The notes under the pieces: generated by a model
The model's database searches: none
Told to the model about the DNA's origin: nothing
Seen by the model: the letters and a program-made list of their open reading frames with translations, nothing else
Shown here: one piece after another, positions 1 through 11,477 of the stretch
How the letters are laid out: the number at the start of each line of letters is the position of its first letter
Numbering within the stretch: the first letter of the stretch is position 1
Program-made: the position numbers and the translations under genes
Assembly: GCA_002900995.3 (NCBI GenBank)
Contig: CM035308.1
Coordinates: 2,418,001-2,482,000, forward strand
Direction of reading: 5' to 3'
From: Ganoderma boninense
Lineage: Eukaryota > Basidiomycota > Agaricomycetes > Polyporales > Polyporaceae
DNA length: 64,000 bases

Positions 1-1021
1 CCGGAAAGTTCCACCTCCGTCCCGGAGACGATGTGCCGGGCCAGAATGTTGAGGTGATAAATGAAGGATGAATTCGCGCACCTTTACACTCAGGATATGG
101 TTCGAGGCCCGAGGAGATGCCTGGGACAAGATCCGCAGGGTGGCTCGCATACACGCACCTGATATGAGATGCCGAAGAAGCTACCGAGCAAGAGACGCAC
201 CTTTGAGTCTGCCAGAGCAGGCGGACGACAAGAGCTGGCTCAGTTTTCATGGGACTCGGAAGGTGGAGGGGTCATAGAACGCTCAACATGAACCTGAGTG
301 AGAAGGGAGAGAGGGGGGAACCATGGTGGATGGGGGTCAAGGCAGCCCATGGCTATATTGGGTGTCAGCGCAGCCATGACGTCATGAAATTTTCAGTGGG
401 CACACTCACCAGCCCGAGCGCATCCTGAAATTCGTTGGGGTTATCGAGCGACCGGTTGGGGTAGGGACTCCGAGTCGTGGCACTCGTCCCCATTGGGAAC
501 GACTCGGGTGGGGTTAGCGAGGGCTTCGGACAACGAGTACAAGATCGCTGGCTGTCCCTACTACTGGTTGTCGGTGTGTTGACGCGCCATTGTAACTCGA
601 AGCGACTCGGATCAAGGGCTCGGAAGAGGGCCAAAGGAAAGCTCAAGAACAGCGAAGGACCAAGGTAAGGGAAGACCGATTGTCGATGGTGGTAGCCGGC
701 GTCATTGAATGAAAATCCTATGCGCGCTTGAAGGGCCTTGAAGGCATCCGCCGGACGCCTTGCATAGTAATCTATAGTAATGCAGGCTTTCAGCGTGTCC
801 TACGCATGCACTACATCTCTCTATAATATTATATCGCGCACGATACGCCCATACAATCCATAGTCGTATCCTACCATTGATTGTAGGATCCTGTCGGACA
901 TGGCCGGAGCCCGCGAATCATTCCAGCCCCCTGTACGGTTGCGTAGCGCCCTGCATCGCTTTGCAGTTACGTTGCGCTTTTGCTGATGTGTGCCTGTGGA
1001 AAAACCAAAGCGAAAACAAGG
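1..1021. other. Non-coding stretch before the first mobile element
   Basis: I see no convincing gene here. Open frames are short, overlap on both strands and carry no recognisable motif or splice-linked continuation. No tRNA-like B-box (GGTTCGAATCC type) was seen. Confidence 0.5.
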
Positions 1022-1024
1022 AGT

Positions 1025-2209
1025 CACTGCGTGAAACAACAGATTACGAGTTTTGGGGATTAGCGCGGAATCCACAGATTCCCGGCATGTTCCTCGCGGA
1101 TTCCAGCTAGATTCCCACTGTTTAAGGAATATGGATTGTTTGACTACATTCCCTGTACATTCCGTCCAGATTCCCCTGAAGTTCCCAAGAGGTTCCGCAT
1201 CCCCCGTAACCTGTGGCTGGTAGATATGTCATATGCCCAGTTATTCAAAATCAATATACTTAATACGACGTGCTCGCATAGCAGCGCGATTATTATTCGC
1301 CTATTTTCCTCATAATCTACTAGCACGCCTTCATACTATCCACCCGAGCTCAATGATCTCGGGCGGTATTGTAAAATAGGTAAAGAGAAATATATTGGAA
1401 CACATGGCATACATAGTCCAACTAGCACTTGGCGGGAATGCGAAACTTGGAGACTGACGAGGAAGGCACTTTACCTACCAATCTAGCGTCCTCGAACTGA
1501 TCTACCGCTATATGCCATGATGAAGGGCGCATCCAGGCCGCCGAAATACACCGTTGGGAGGTCGAAAAGTCAATACGCACCTAAATGCGCATAAGTATAT
1601 CCACTCACCTACTGAGCTGAGAGCATCCGAGTCATATCCGTGAGTAATTTGGAGGAGGAGAAAGACCTTCGAGGCTTACCTGAAGCCGTATACGTGTACA
1701 GATAGTGCTGGCGAGAGAGTATGCCCGTCAAAAAGGCGCATATAGCTCGGTGTTCGGATGCGAAACGTACCATCGCCACGGCGGCGTCGATCCGTCCCCC
1801 TCGTAAATCGCCGGTGATAGAGAAGCTGGAAGGTGGACGATCAGCAACAGCCAGCCTATATCGCAGCCAAGGAATACCTGGATGGGAGGTGGGGGCGAGG
1901 TGATCCGCACAGGCCAGCGGTGGTGAGAGAGGGAGGAAGTCAAGTGCGGAATGGGCAAATAAGGGCTGAGACGCTGGACGTTATCACAATCCCGACAAGC
2001 CATTTTTAGGATAAGTTTAACTTATTCATTTCCTTGCCTCACTTATTGCCCAACAGAGAGGGATTGTGGAAGGAATCTACAAGGAATTCGCAGGTACCCA
2101 ACGGATTCCGTCTTTGGGGAATCTACGGCGGAATCTAGAGGGAATCAGCTCGGAATCAAGAAATTCCTACGAGATTCCCTTTCGTCATAACCTGGCGTTT
2201 CACGCAGTG
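1025..2209. mobile_element. Non-autonomous CACTA-like DNA transposon (MITE-like)
   Basis: The element is bounded by perfect 13-bp terminal inverted repeats: CACTGCGTGAAAC at 1025-1037 and its reverse complement at 2197-2209. It is flanked by a matching 3-bp AGT on each side (1022-1024 and 2210-2212), which fits a target-site duplication. Inside the left end (about 1050-1200) the hexamer GATTCC recurs many times. Inside the right end (about 2065-2185) the same motif recurs inverted as GGAATC, giving clustered subterminal repeats. CAC-starting termini, a 3-bp duplication and dense subterminal repeats are hallmarks of CACTA/EnSpm elements. The 1.2 kb interior has no transposase-like frame, so the copy would need a transposase from elsewhere. 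The superfamily is inferred; the termini and duplication are directly visible. Confidence 0.75.
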
Positions 2210-2357
2210 AGTGTATCTAGGCTTAAAACTTCACAAATTCATTGGAAACTGGAATACATCCGAATTGAACATAAAATACCTCCCCAATTTGGTCTTCAAT
2301 CCAACACATGAGGCCTGCAGCTCTGAGTTGGAGATGCATTCGTACGCGCGTGCCATC

Positions 2358-3389
2358 TTAAACTCGGATTCGCTCCAACAAGATAGCAACCTCCGCTTCA
2401 TCATCCTCTTCAAGTTCATCATCATCATCGGGGGCCTTACGCTTTAAATTACGCTTCGGAATTCGCTCCTTCTTAGCCCTTCCTGCCACTCTCCTCAGAA
2501 ACGTCTGCGCTGGTATGTCTGGGATACCCAAGTCTTCCTCCTCCTGCTTGATGTACACAAGTTGGCCCGGAACACTATGCATCAACTTTCTCTTTTTCTT
2601 CTTCCTCCCCTCCTCAGGGATATCCTCCACTTCTTCCTCTTCCTCCTCCATCTTCACGTCCCCCTTCCCGCTCACCGCGGAGAGCCATTCCGGGAAAGAC
2701 GGGTGCGGGCAGCACCCGCAATCCTCCGCCTTACACAGCAACGCATACCTCCCAAGCCTCTCCTCCACGTCCAGCGGCCCCATCTCAATCTCCGCACACC
2801 GCCTCCTGTGCGCCTTGTCCTTCCGACAAAACACCTGCGCCACCGCGATCTTCTCGCCCGCGCGCACGACCTGCGCCACGATCTCCTCCCTCGACATCCT
2901 CCCGCCCTTGTCGCTGTCGCGGTACGCCTTGTACATCTCGCTCTCCTCAAAGTGCGCGCACGACTTCCGGAGGTGGCGCGCCGCGGCGTCGGGCAGGCGG
3001 TTGATCGTCCCGCACGGCGGCAAGCCCGGGTTCGGGCTCGCATTCCGCGCACACGTACAGAACAGGCAGCGGATCCGGCCGTGCAGCTTCGTGAACATGC
3101 GGCGTTGCCAGTCCGCCTTGCGCGTGTAGTGCTCCCGTACTGGGCGTGGTGCGGTCCTGCCCTCCTTGTCCTTCCTTGTGCCTGCGGAGCGCAGGTGGGG
3201 GCGCGAGGCACCCGCGGATTCGGACGGGTGAAGGCTGGTTTGCTTGGGCCGCAGGGTGGCGAACCGTACTGACTTTCGACGGTGCGGAATTGCGACCGTT
3301 AGTTTCTGGCGGCGTGGCGATGGGCCCTTGACAGGAATTCAGAATCGACGCTATGTGGGATGGGCGACACTCACATCTGGTTTCGGCAT
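2358..3389 (-). CDS. Cys-rich, probably nuclear hypothetical protein
   Basis: Two-exon model, 327 aa: complement(join(2358..3326,3375..3389)). The first exon is 15 nt (MPKPD), followed by a 48-nt GTGAGT...AAG intron that joins in frame. Frame and codon pattern stay open upstream of the internal ATG at 3098, which is why I extended the start. The N-terminal part is very basic. The centre (residues about 110-235) has repeated Cys/His positions (CLFCTC, a later C, KSC, FCR, RRRC, CKAEDCGCC) that could form a zinc-binding fold. The C-terminal third has an acidic run of glutamates, lysine-rich nuclear-localisation-like stretches and another acidic tail. I do not recognise a named family. The mix of basic, Cys-rich and acidic blocks suggests a chromatin or nucleic-acid-associated protein, but this is inference. 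The stop lies about 150 bp from the CACTA-like element. Confidence 0.6.
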
Positions 3390-3802
3390 GAGGGCTTGTG
3401 GCGGTTTGAGTGGTAAGGCGAGGATGTATTGAGTAGGTGAGGGAAGGTGATGGTTTTTCCGAAGGAGGCAACGGGGAAACGGTGAAAATGGTCAGGGTAA
3501 AGGCGTGCAGGGGATTCTTGTGGGCTATGAACAACGGAAATGATAGGTGTTAGGTAGAGAGGCGTAAACGGACATTACCAGCGGTATAAATGCCTGTTTT
3601 GTGGGTGCCCCGTGATGCTCATCACCAGATGAAACGGCGCGGTGGAGCACTAAGTAGTCAAGTTCATTAGTAAGTACAATGATAAGTCTAGGTATCAGTA
3701 GCACTACAAGATGTCGTAGGAATGGTAACGGCATGGGCCCAGTCCATGTGTACATGGGTATTATAACTCCCTACGTGAGTCCCAAGAAATACAATATGCA
3801 TT
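3390..3802. other. Intergenic, no gene seen
   Basis: About 0.4 kb between the Cys-rich protein's 5' end and the hydrolase's 3' end. It should hold the promoter of the former and the 3' UTR of the latter; nothing else is recognisable. Confidence 0.5.
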
Positions 3803-5209
3803 CTATTGGTGAGATCCGAGACGGAACGTACTGGCAATAACGTCTTGCACGCCCTCCTGCAGGCCGACCTTATTGTGTTTGCCCCAGAAGGCCTCGACGT
3901 AGACAACCTTGCCGGCGGACCCGTCAAATTCCTCTATAGTGCCGAAGCTCGGAACGTCCACCTTGCGCACGAGCTCGCTGCGCTTCGCCCGGCGTGCCTT
4001 CTCGCCCTCAACGACCTCTGCGTATTGCTCTTTGGTGAATGTCATGTCCGGATTCGGGGGCAGCGAGGGTGCCACCGGGAGGTGTGGCGCAAGGAGCTTG
4101 TCCAGGAGGGTGCGCGAATGGTGATATGGGATGTCGGGGTCGTCCTGGCTGTGAGCGATGAGCACTGGGACGTTGATGTCCTGAATAGCGTTCAGTGTGT
4201 CAAACTCATGCCAGACTAGCCGTTTCAGAAGCTCTGTTGAGTTGGTCCGCGGTCTGTCATTCTTGCGCACGAATGAAAGCCAAGTTGAAGCACTTACTGC
4301 GTCCTAGGGGGAAGGTTTGGAGGGGCTGCAGAATGGGGTATCCTTGGATGTCATACGTTTCCAGCAGGGTGGCCACGCTTGTGAAGGGCGCGAGGAGCGC
4401 GACACCGCGCGGCTTGATGCCCTCCTGTGTGAGCCAAGTCGCCAGGGTTGTGACGACGCCAGTCCCCAGGCTGTGTCCGACGATCAAAACATCCTCTGGC
4501 TTCGCACCGTGTTCCATGAGCCAACGCCAAGCGGTCCGCGCATCCTCTCTAAGACCCCAATCGGACGGGTGTCCTTGGCTCTCGCCAAATCCTCGGTAGT
4601 CGATCACCATAACGTTTGCGTGGAGCCGAGAAGTGAAGGCCAAGTAGTGCTGGACACGTGCAGGGGCCGCGCGGGTAGCAGTATTACCATGGCAGTAGAG
4701 GATGGTGGGATACTTGCGGATAGCGTCATGGACGACTTCGAGAGTTGGATGTGAGACAGGAAGAGGGGAAGACATGCGGTGGGACTGGTAGAAGGGTTCA
4801 GACATGATGAACCATGAGCCCAGAGTGAGATTGTCCGTGGTGGTAAGCTGGAAGTTCATCGTCTTGCCCGCTGAGGAACGCCATGAGACAAGAATGCAGC
4901 CCAGAGATAATTTCACGACGTACGAGCCAGCCCATATTTCTCCGGGAGGTCGAAGCGTGCGCCCCATGGTAGGCGGATGGCGTGCTGGTAGAAGGCACTG
5001 AATGGGAGGTGACGTCAACTGCCACCGCTTGTCGAGGGAACACGAGGCGGAGGACCACTCCGGCGACGGCAAGGCACTCACTGTCTTTGGAAGAAGGGCG
5101 TCGCGAGGAGAGCGATAAAGAGCGCGTATATGCCACTGCTGAAGTAGGCGAACGTGTGCAGCTTTTCGAGGAGGGTCTTGCGGCGCGGCGAATCTGTGGT
5201 GGAAGTCAT
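3803..5209 (-). CDS. ABHD12-like alpha/beta-hydrolase (membrane-anchored lipase)
   Basis: Four exons, 401 aa: complement(join(3803..4233,4298..4870,4924..4997,5082..5209)). Residues about 15-40 form a hydrophobic anchor, followed by the ABHD12-type KYGLAPGKTMNF segment created exactly across the second intron. The hydrolase core shows YCHGNTATRA (oxyanion region), DYRGFGES, the nucleophile elbow GHSLGTG (Ser), a DDPDIPYHHS acid segment and FWGKHNKVG with the catalytic His. In animals ABHD12 hydrolyses monoacylglycerol and lysophosphatidylserine at membranes; a similar endomembrane lipid hydrolase role is inferred here. The start at 5209 precedes the anchor directly and gives a family-typical length. 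All four exons keep phase and use consensus GT-AG introns of 53-84 nt. A related depalmitoylase/BEM46 assignment is possible but less likely given the KYGLAPG signature. Confidence 0.85.
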
Positions 5210-5638
5210 CGTCGCAGGCAGGAGCCAGAGAGCTGCAGACTGAGAAAGACGTGCGCTCGACTGCCGCGTCGTTGCTGGCCGCGATCGCGATCGGACGCTC
5301 GGCAGACAAGCCGCGAACCCGCTCAGCGGAGCTCCCCGACAACTCAAGTCACTCGTTTGCCGGCCATGTCCCGCATCGTGTCCTGCGCACCGTATCCTGC
5401 GCACCCTCCACCCTGCTTCCTCTTCAAACCTCTTATGGTTGATGGTGTTGGGAGGGTGTTGAAGTAGACGCTTCTGAGGTGAGTCTCTCAGCTCTTCTCC
5501 GGCGACTGGCTGACCATCTTGGTTTGCCTACCAATCCTATTCTCCCCCTCAGCGTTGGTGCATCGAGCTGCCCACGCAAAGTGCAGCCATTTGTTCACAT
5601 AGAAGTCGCAGAACAGACTACGTATCGACCGCAATACA

Positions 5639-7844
5639 ATGGCCTCTGTAAACGAAAAGTCCACGACCACCAACGACCACCCCCTCCCCGCTACCCTGCA
5701 GTCAGTGCCTCGCTCTCCCTCAGCGACGCTCTGCAGAAACAAGAAAGGACTGCCGTCTTGGACTCCGACCTTCATCGGCCGCGGGATCGTTAGCGACCTT
5801 CGCGCACGCGCTCCTTACTACGCGAGCGACTGGCTAGACGCATGGAACTATAGAGTTATCCCTGCAATCGTCCTCATATTCTTTGCAAAGTGAGCATCCC
5901 TCTACCACAACCCCATCATTCGACTTAGTGTGCCAAATCCCCAGCGTGCTCCCGGGCATCGCGTTCTCCCTAGACCTCATAGAGACGACCCAGCAATATG
6001 GCGTGTCTGAAGTGCTTTTGTCTTCCTTCATGGCTGCTTTCATTTTCTCCGTCTTCGGAGCCCAGCCTCTCTGCATCGCAGGCGTCACCGGTCCCATTAC
6101 GGTGTTGAACAAGACGATATTCGACATAATTGAACGACAACCCGACGCCCCGAACTACCTCCAGTTCGTCGGCTGGGTCTACCTTTGGGGCGCGATTCTC
6201 CACTGGATTACGGCGGCCCTCAACTGTAAGAGCCATCTTCGTCGGATCCTTGGAGAAGGTTAGACGTTGACCGGGAAAGTTTTCAGGGTGCAACTTCCTC
6301 AAGTACGTCACCTTGTTCTCATGCGACACCTTCGGCTTCTACGTCTCCTGGGTGTACCTCCAATACGGCGTCCAGGTCATCACGCGCCAGTTTCCCTCTT
6401 CAAGCTCAACGGAGGCCGGCACTCTTGATGGCGCCTTTGTTGGTATCATCCTCGCGCTGCTCATGACAGTGACCGCGTTCCTCTTCCGCACGCTCTCGCA
6501 GTCTGCCTACTTCCACCGGCACGTACGGCGCTTCCTCGCCGACTACGGCATGCCCATCTCCTTAGTTGCGTCGTCGGCGATGGCTTACTGGGGCCGCTTC
6601 AACACCGCGAACCCTACGACGCTTCCAACGGGGCACGCCTTCATGCCGGCGGGCGATAGACCATGGCTTGTCCGATTCTGGGAGCTAGACGGCAAATGGG
6701 TGGGGATAGCGTTCCCTTTCGGCGTCGCCTTATGGATCCTGTTCTTCTTCGACCACAACGTTTCCGTACGTCGCGCATATACGTACGTATTAATTGCCAA
6801 CTGACGATGTCACTGTCAGTCGTTGATGGCACAAGGCACGGAATTCCCCCTGCGCAAGCCGCCCGGCTTCCATTACGACTTCTTCCTCCTCGGAATCACC
6901 ACCTTCATAGCAGGCTTGCTCGGCATACCCGCGCCCAACGGGCTGATACCCCAAGCTCCGATCCATACGACGTCCCTCCTGGTCATGGGTCACGAACGAG
7001 GCAACGACATCGAGGCCAGTTTCGGAAGCAGCGACAAAAAAGCGCCTTCCACAGCGAGCCGCGTCCCTTCGCGGCATTCTAGCGAGAATCCAAGCATGAC
7101 TCGCACCCGATCGCGCCTGCACCCTCCGCGCGGTTCCGACCTCGAACCGGATCCAACACAGACGCGGGACGGCGACGGGGACATGCGTCGGCGTGAAGTG
7201 CCTGTTGCGGTGGTAGAGCAACGCGTCTCGAACCTCGCGCAGGGCTCGCTCTGCCTCGTCCTCTTGACCGGGCCCTTCTTACATGTCCTCGGTCTCATTC
7301 CTAGAGGCGTACTCGCTGGACTCTTGTGCGCCCCCCCCTGTCCTACCATGCTATGGTGATCTGTGACTAACTACATTATAGCTGGTACATGGGCCTCGAT
7401 GCTCTGCAAGGCAACGGCATCACTCGCAAGCTGCTGTACTTCTTCCGCGACAAGGCGCTCACGCCCGTAGACGAGCCTCTACGTGGTGTCCGCAAGTCGA
7501 GGATCCTTCTCTTCGTCGCCGTACAGCTTGTGGGGTTTGGCGCCACAATGGCGGTGACTCAGACCATCGGTGCGTCTTGTCGTCGCTTCGCCCGTCCTGC
7601 AGCTGCTGACTTACCTTGGGCTCGTGTGCAGCTGCGATCGGGTTTCCCGTAATCATCCTGCTGCTGGTGCCGCTCAGGACGTATCTCGTCCCACGGCTCC
7701 CGTTCACGGACGAGGAACTCGCTATCCTCGATGGGCCGACGGCGTCTCCTTTCGTAAGTGCCGTTCGATCCCGCATGTGCCCCACCTTGGTGCTGACGTT
7801 TTACGTAGACGATGGAATCCGTAGGTGGCATCAAGGGGTCATAA
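5639..7844 (+). CDS. BOR1-type borate/anion exchanger
   Basis: Seven exons, 620 aa: join(5639..5889,5945..6225,6287..6765,6820..7325,7382..7569,7632..7753,7809..7844). The protein belongs to the HCO3-/SLC4 anion-exchanger superfamily. FFANVLPGIAFSLD, FGAQPLCIAGVTGPI and the GLLGIPAPNGLIPQAPIHT segment are diagnostic of this family, and about 10-12 membrane helices are evident. A polar cytosolic loop (residues about 400-460) lies between helices, and the C-terminus ends TMESVGG plus a short tail, as in other fungal BOR1-like proteins. In yeast Bor1p exports borate at the plasma membrane; the substrate here is inferred. Every intron is 55-62 nt and phase-consistent, and the last exon is only 36 nt. 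The start at 5639 is the first in-frame ATG before the conserved region. Confidence 0.92.
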
Positions 7845-8460
7845 ATCTCGGTCTCTCGTGTAGTGGCAGGACAGCCCTTTTTCCCTCTATCGCAGAGCAG
7901 GCAAGCGAGTAATGTATAAGTGCGCCCTCACTAGCCATCTATGAGCGACGCGTGGTCCGATTGTCGGTCCTGCTGCTCGGGCGGCGAGTCACCTGTTCGA
8001 CGCCTGGACTTTGATATTCCTTTTCCTGTGCTGCCTCTACGGTTCTTCTCATGAAGCTGCTCGTGGCTGTGCTCGTAGAAAAGTAAGTCGACTGCGATAA
8101 TCGTCCACCAACCCCGCTTCAGTTTCCTGCTGGGCAGGTCTGACCGAGAAGAGGCTCGTTCAAGACAATGCGCTCCCTCAGGTGAACCACATAAATACGC
8201 ATCTCGGATAGTGTCATCAAGAGATGGAAGCGTCGACCTTATACAGCACGAAGATTGCGCAATATGACTCGGACATCGAGCAATAGTAGCTGACACAGTT
8301 CAACACCTCTAGATCTCTGCAGCCCTCGGGGGCGTCGTGGCTTGTTTATATGTCGGGCATGCCTGGCCGCGGCGCTGCCCCCGACTTCTTGGTCGCCCCC
8401 ACCCCACTGCACTCTCTCCAGCCACAGGATTGCGAGCGCCATAGCTGAGGACCTCCAACT
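7845..8460. other. Intergenic between transporter and FMO-like gene
   Basis: About 0.6 kb holding the 3' UTR of the transporter and the promoter of the next gene. A TATA-like stretch (TTTATATG) lies near 8344-8351, about 110 bp before the next ATG. No gene is recognised. Confidence 0.5.
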
Positions 8461-10166
8461 ATGGTCTGCCTCGCCCGACTCCTCCTCCTCTCACTACCTC
8501 TATCAGTCCTGGGCAACGCCTATGACGTCAGCCAAACAGTTCTAGCACCTCCATCCTCCCAACGACCATCCAAGTCGATCGCGATCGTCGGCGCAGGCAG
8601 CGGCGGCCTCGCGATCCTCAAAGCCATCCTCGACCTGCCCCCAGACGTGCGGCGCGACTGGGAGGTCGTGCTCTACGAGCAGCGGCGGGACGTCGGCGGG
8701 ATCTGGCTGCCAGACCCCCCCGGCCCACTCCCGCACTATCCCGCGCTGCCCGAGTCCCCGACGTACCCACTCCTGCGCACGAACACCCCGCACCCGACGA
8801 TGACGTACCCGAACTTCACGTTCCCCCCGGGCACGCCGCTCTTCCCGACGTGGGACTACGTGCAGCGGTACCACGCCGCGTTCGCGGCGCACCACGACCT
8901 CTCGCCACACGTCCGCCTGCACCACCGCGTCGAGGCTGCGAACTGGGTCGGGGACGCGGAGCGGGGCGCGTGGGAGCTCGAGGTGCACGTCGAGGGCCAG
9001 GGCCCGAGCGATCCACCGCCCAAGGCTTTCAGGCGCACGTTCGACCACTTGGTCGTCGCGAACGGGCACAACCACTACCCCAACATCCCGCAATGGGACG
9101 GGACGGACGAGTGGCTCGCGAACACCCCGCCTGCGACGCCCCAGCGCGAGATCATCCACTCCATATACTACCGCCGACCGGAACGGTACACGAACCGCAC
9201 AGTGGTCATCGTCGGGGCCGGGGCGAGCGGGCGCGATGCTGCGCTGCAGGTCGGGAGGGTCGCGCGGGTGGTAAGCGCACCACCTAGTTCATCTCCCGAA
9301 ACCTAACTCATGCTCCATATAACTGTGTTAATGACTCCCAGGCATACCAATCCCTAAACCCAGCATACGAGCCCACGGCCGGCGCACACGTCATCCGCAA
9401 GCCGCGCATCGCGCGCTTCAACCGCACCTCGGTCGTCTTCGAGGACGGCAGCGCGGTGCACGACGTCGACGCGCTCATCCTCGGCACCGGCTACGAACTC
9501 CGCGTCCCGTTCCTCAGCGCGCCTTACTCCTCCGTGCTCGCGGTCGACAGGCACCCCGCGGCGAACTCGACGACCGCGCGCACGCTCGTCACCAACCTGC
9601 GGTACGTGTTCCCGCTGCACCGGCACATCTTCAGCCTGCACCCGGGGCTGCCCCCCGCCGCGCTCGCGTTCGTCGGGCTGCCGGTGCTCGTGGCGAACTG
9701 TCCGTCGGACATGGCGCAGAGCCTGCTCGTCGCACACGCGATCGCGAACTCGTCGATCCTGCCGCCGCGCGAGGAGATGCTCCGTGAGCTGCTTGCGCGC
9801 GAGGAGAAGATCCGTGGGGAGGGGTTGGACCCGTATTACATCGGGCACCGGCTCGTCGCCGAGTCCGAGACGGACCACGACTACCAGGACGCGCTTGTTG
9901 AGTATTTGAAGGACGTCGGTGCGCTTCCGCAGGACGGGAGGAAGTACGTGGAGACGTGGAGGCGGCTGGGCAGGCAGAACTCGCGTCTGCTCGGGCGGGC
10001 ATGGGAGCGCGTGAAGGAGCGAGGGGAAGAGGATAGATGGCTGGACGGTGTGAGGACCGAGGACGAGTGGGCCGACCTGATGGGTCGCCTGACAGAATGG
10101 CAGCGCATATATGAGGAGAAGCATGGTGGGCCGGGAAACGGTAGCCAGTCTGTGTGGTACTTATGA
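8461..10166 (+). CDS. Secreted FMO-like FAD/NADPH oxidoreductase
   Basis: Two exons, 544 aa: join(8461..9270,9342..10166). It begins with a clear signal peptide (charged start, LLLLSLPLSVLG core, cleavage near residue 20). The FAD Rossmann motif GAGSGG follows at about residues 42-47, then an EQRRDVGGIW segment typical of flavin monooxygenases, then ANGHNHYPNIP, and a second dinucleotide motif GAGASG at about residue 256. DALILGTGYE matches the conserved late motif of FMO proteins. The canonical FxGxxxHxxxY/F fingerprint is replaced by REIIHSIYY, so this is a divergent member. Several Asn-X-Thr/Ser sites (FNRTS, YTNRT, NSTT) fit passage through the secretory pathway. Substrate is unknown. Most FMOs are cytosolic or ER-associated, so the leader is the odd feature. 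Confidence 0.82.
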
Positions 10167-10313
10167 AACAACATTGTACTTACCAGTCGTTCAGTTTTTG
10201 CGTGGTGCTATCTACCTCGTCTGACACAGACACATTGAGGAGTCCCCCCGTGAGGGGCGAAATGGTGGAATCCAAATGCGAATGATATACAAAATGCATC
10301 ATGAGGTACTCAG

Positions 10314-11477
10314 CTATGACTTCACAGCAGTGATGCCAGCCTCCTTGAGTTTTGCAACGAGTTGTTCTACACTCTCCACCTACGGACGAGTCAGCCTGAC
10401 TCGGTTGAAGCCTAATAGCAAAAGCGAAGGCGCTGACCTTCCCTCCACCAACTCGTTTGGGTGGCTCAGTCACCTTGATGGTCTCTAGTAGCGGGGTAAG
10501 GTCAACTCCAAGGTCTGCGGCGGTCAGCTTTTCTATTGGCTTCTTCTTCGCCTTCATGATGTTAGGTAATGACGCGTAGCGTGGCTCTAAAAACGCGTAC
10601 ACATCAGCATACAATGAGGACTGGTGGTAGAAGTATGACTTGCCGTTTAGTCTACCAAAGCACACAAGTCAGACTGGGGGACGGGGACAGACAGAACAAA
10701 ATTGCGCACCGGAGATCCGTTGTTACCACCAATGGCAGCTGGCACTTGAGCTCCTCCATGCCCCCGTCGATCTCCCTCGTCACGTCCGCCGTCTTCGCCT
10801 TCGGGTCCACGACGACCTTACTTGCGAACGTCGCCTGCGCCCAGTCCATAAGCCCAGCGAGCATCTGGCCCGTCTGCCCCGCGTCATCATCGATCGCCTG
10901 CTTGCCCATGATCACCAGGTCCACGCCCTCCTTCTCGCGCTGAATGACTGCACGCAGAGCCTTCGCGACGCCGAGCGGCTCTGGCGCGGGGCTCGAGTCA
11001 GGGACCTCGACATGGATGCCCGCGTCGGCGCCCATGGCCAGTGCAGTGCGGAGGGTCTCGGCGGCCTTCGTGGGCCCGATGGTGACGACCTTGATGGACT
11101 TGACCTCATCCTTGAGCTTCTCGCGCAGCCGGACGGCCTCCTCGACCGCTGGTGCGAAGGGCGGCGGCGGCGCATCAGGACGGCTCGAATGTGCCCCACA
11201 TTAGAAAGGAGACGTACCAATCTCGTCGAACGGGTTCTACATGACGCTCGCACTTGAGTCGAGCATGCGGACGAGCATAAGAAATGAGGCGTACCATGGA
11301 GTGCTTGACGTTGAGGTCTACACCCTTCTGGTCGGGGTTGACCCGGATTTTGACCGCATAGTCGACCGTCCTGCATATGACGGTTCTTCAATGGCCGCCA
11401 TACCAGGAGCTAGAGGGCTGGACCCACCGCTTGATAGGGACGAGGATGTTGAGGAGACGAACCGCCGATGGCCTCAT
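10314..11477 (-). CDS. Electron transfer flavoprotein beta subunit
   Basis: Seven exons, 268 aa: complement(join(10314..10379,10438..10586,10644..10651,10710..11148,11218..11236,11295..11370,11428..11477)). ETF beta carries AMP and pairs with ETF alpha (FAD) in the mitochondrial matrix, passing electrons from acyl-CoA and other dehydrogenases to ETF-QO. Conserved blocks include [10 protein letters not shown] near the start, [18 protein letters not shown], the adenine-nucleotide loop around [35 protein letters not shown] and KAKKKPIE. Two exons are tiny: 19 nt (11218-11236) and 8 nt (10644-10651, ACTAAACG), the latter supplying R-L-N of the invariant DLRLNEPRY. The intron after the 8-nt exon begins GCAAGT, a GC-AG intron. 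Skipping the small exon breaks the frame. The start at 11477 gives a short N-terminus, as is usual for ETF beta, which often lacks a cleaved presequence. Confidence 0.93.
10644..10651 (-). other. 8-nt microexon of the ETF beta gene
   Basis: Sequence ACTAAACG on the coding strand. It has an AG acceptor on its 5' side (TTTGGTAG) and a GCAAGT donor on its 3' side, so the following intron is GC-AG. It is needed to keep phase and to restore the family-invariant R-L-N-E. Its identity rests on protein conservation, as no transcript data are available here. Confidence 0.8.

Noticed and set aside
2515..3272. Plus-strand open frames over the Cys-rich gene
   Set aside because: They are complements of the glutamate- and lysine-rich minus-strand gene (Ser/Phe and Arg/Leu runs) and have no splice continuation.
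9354..10124. Minus-strand 256-codon frame
   Set aside because: It is the complement of FMO-like exon 2, Arg/Val/Asp-rich, with no motif.
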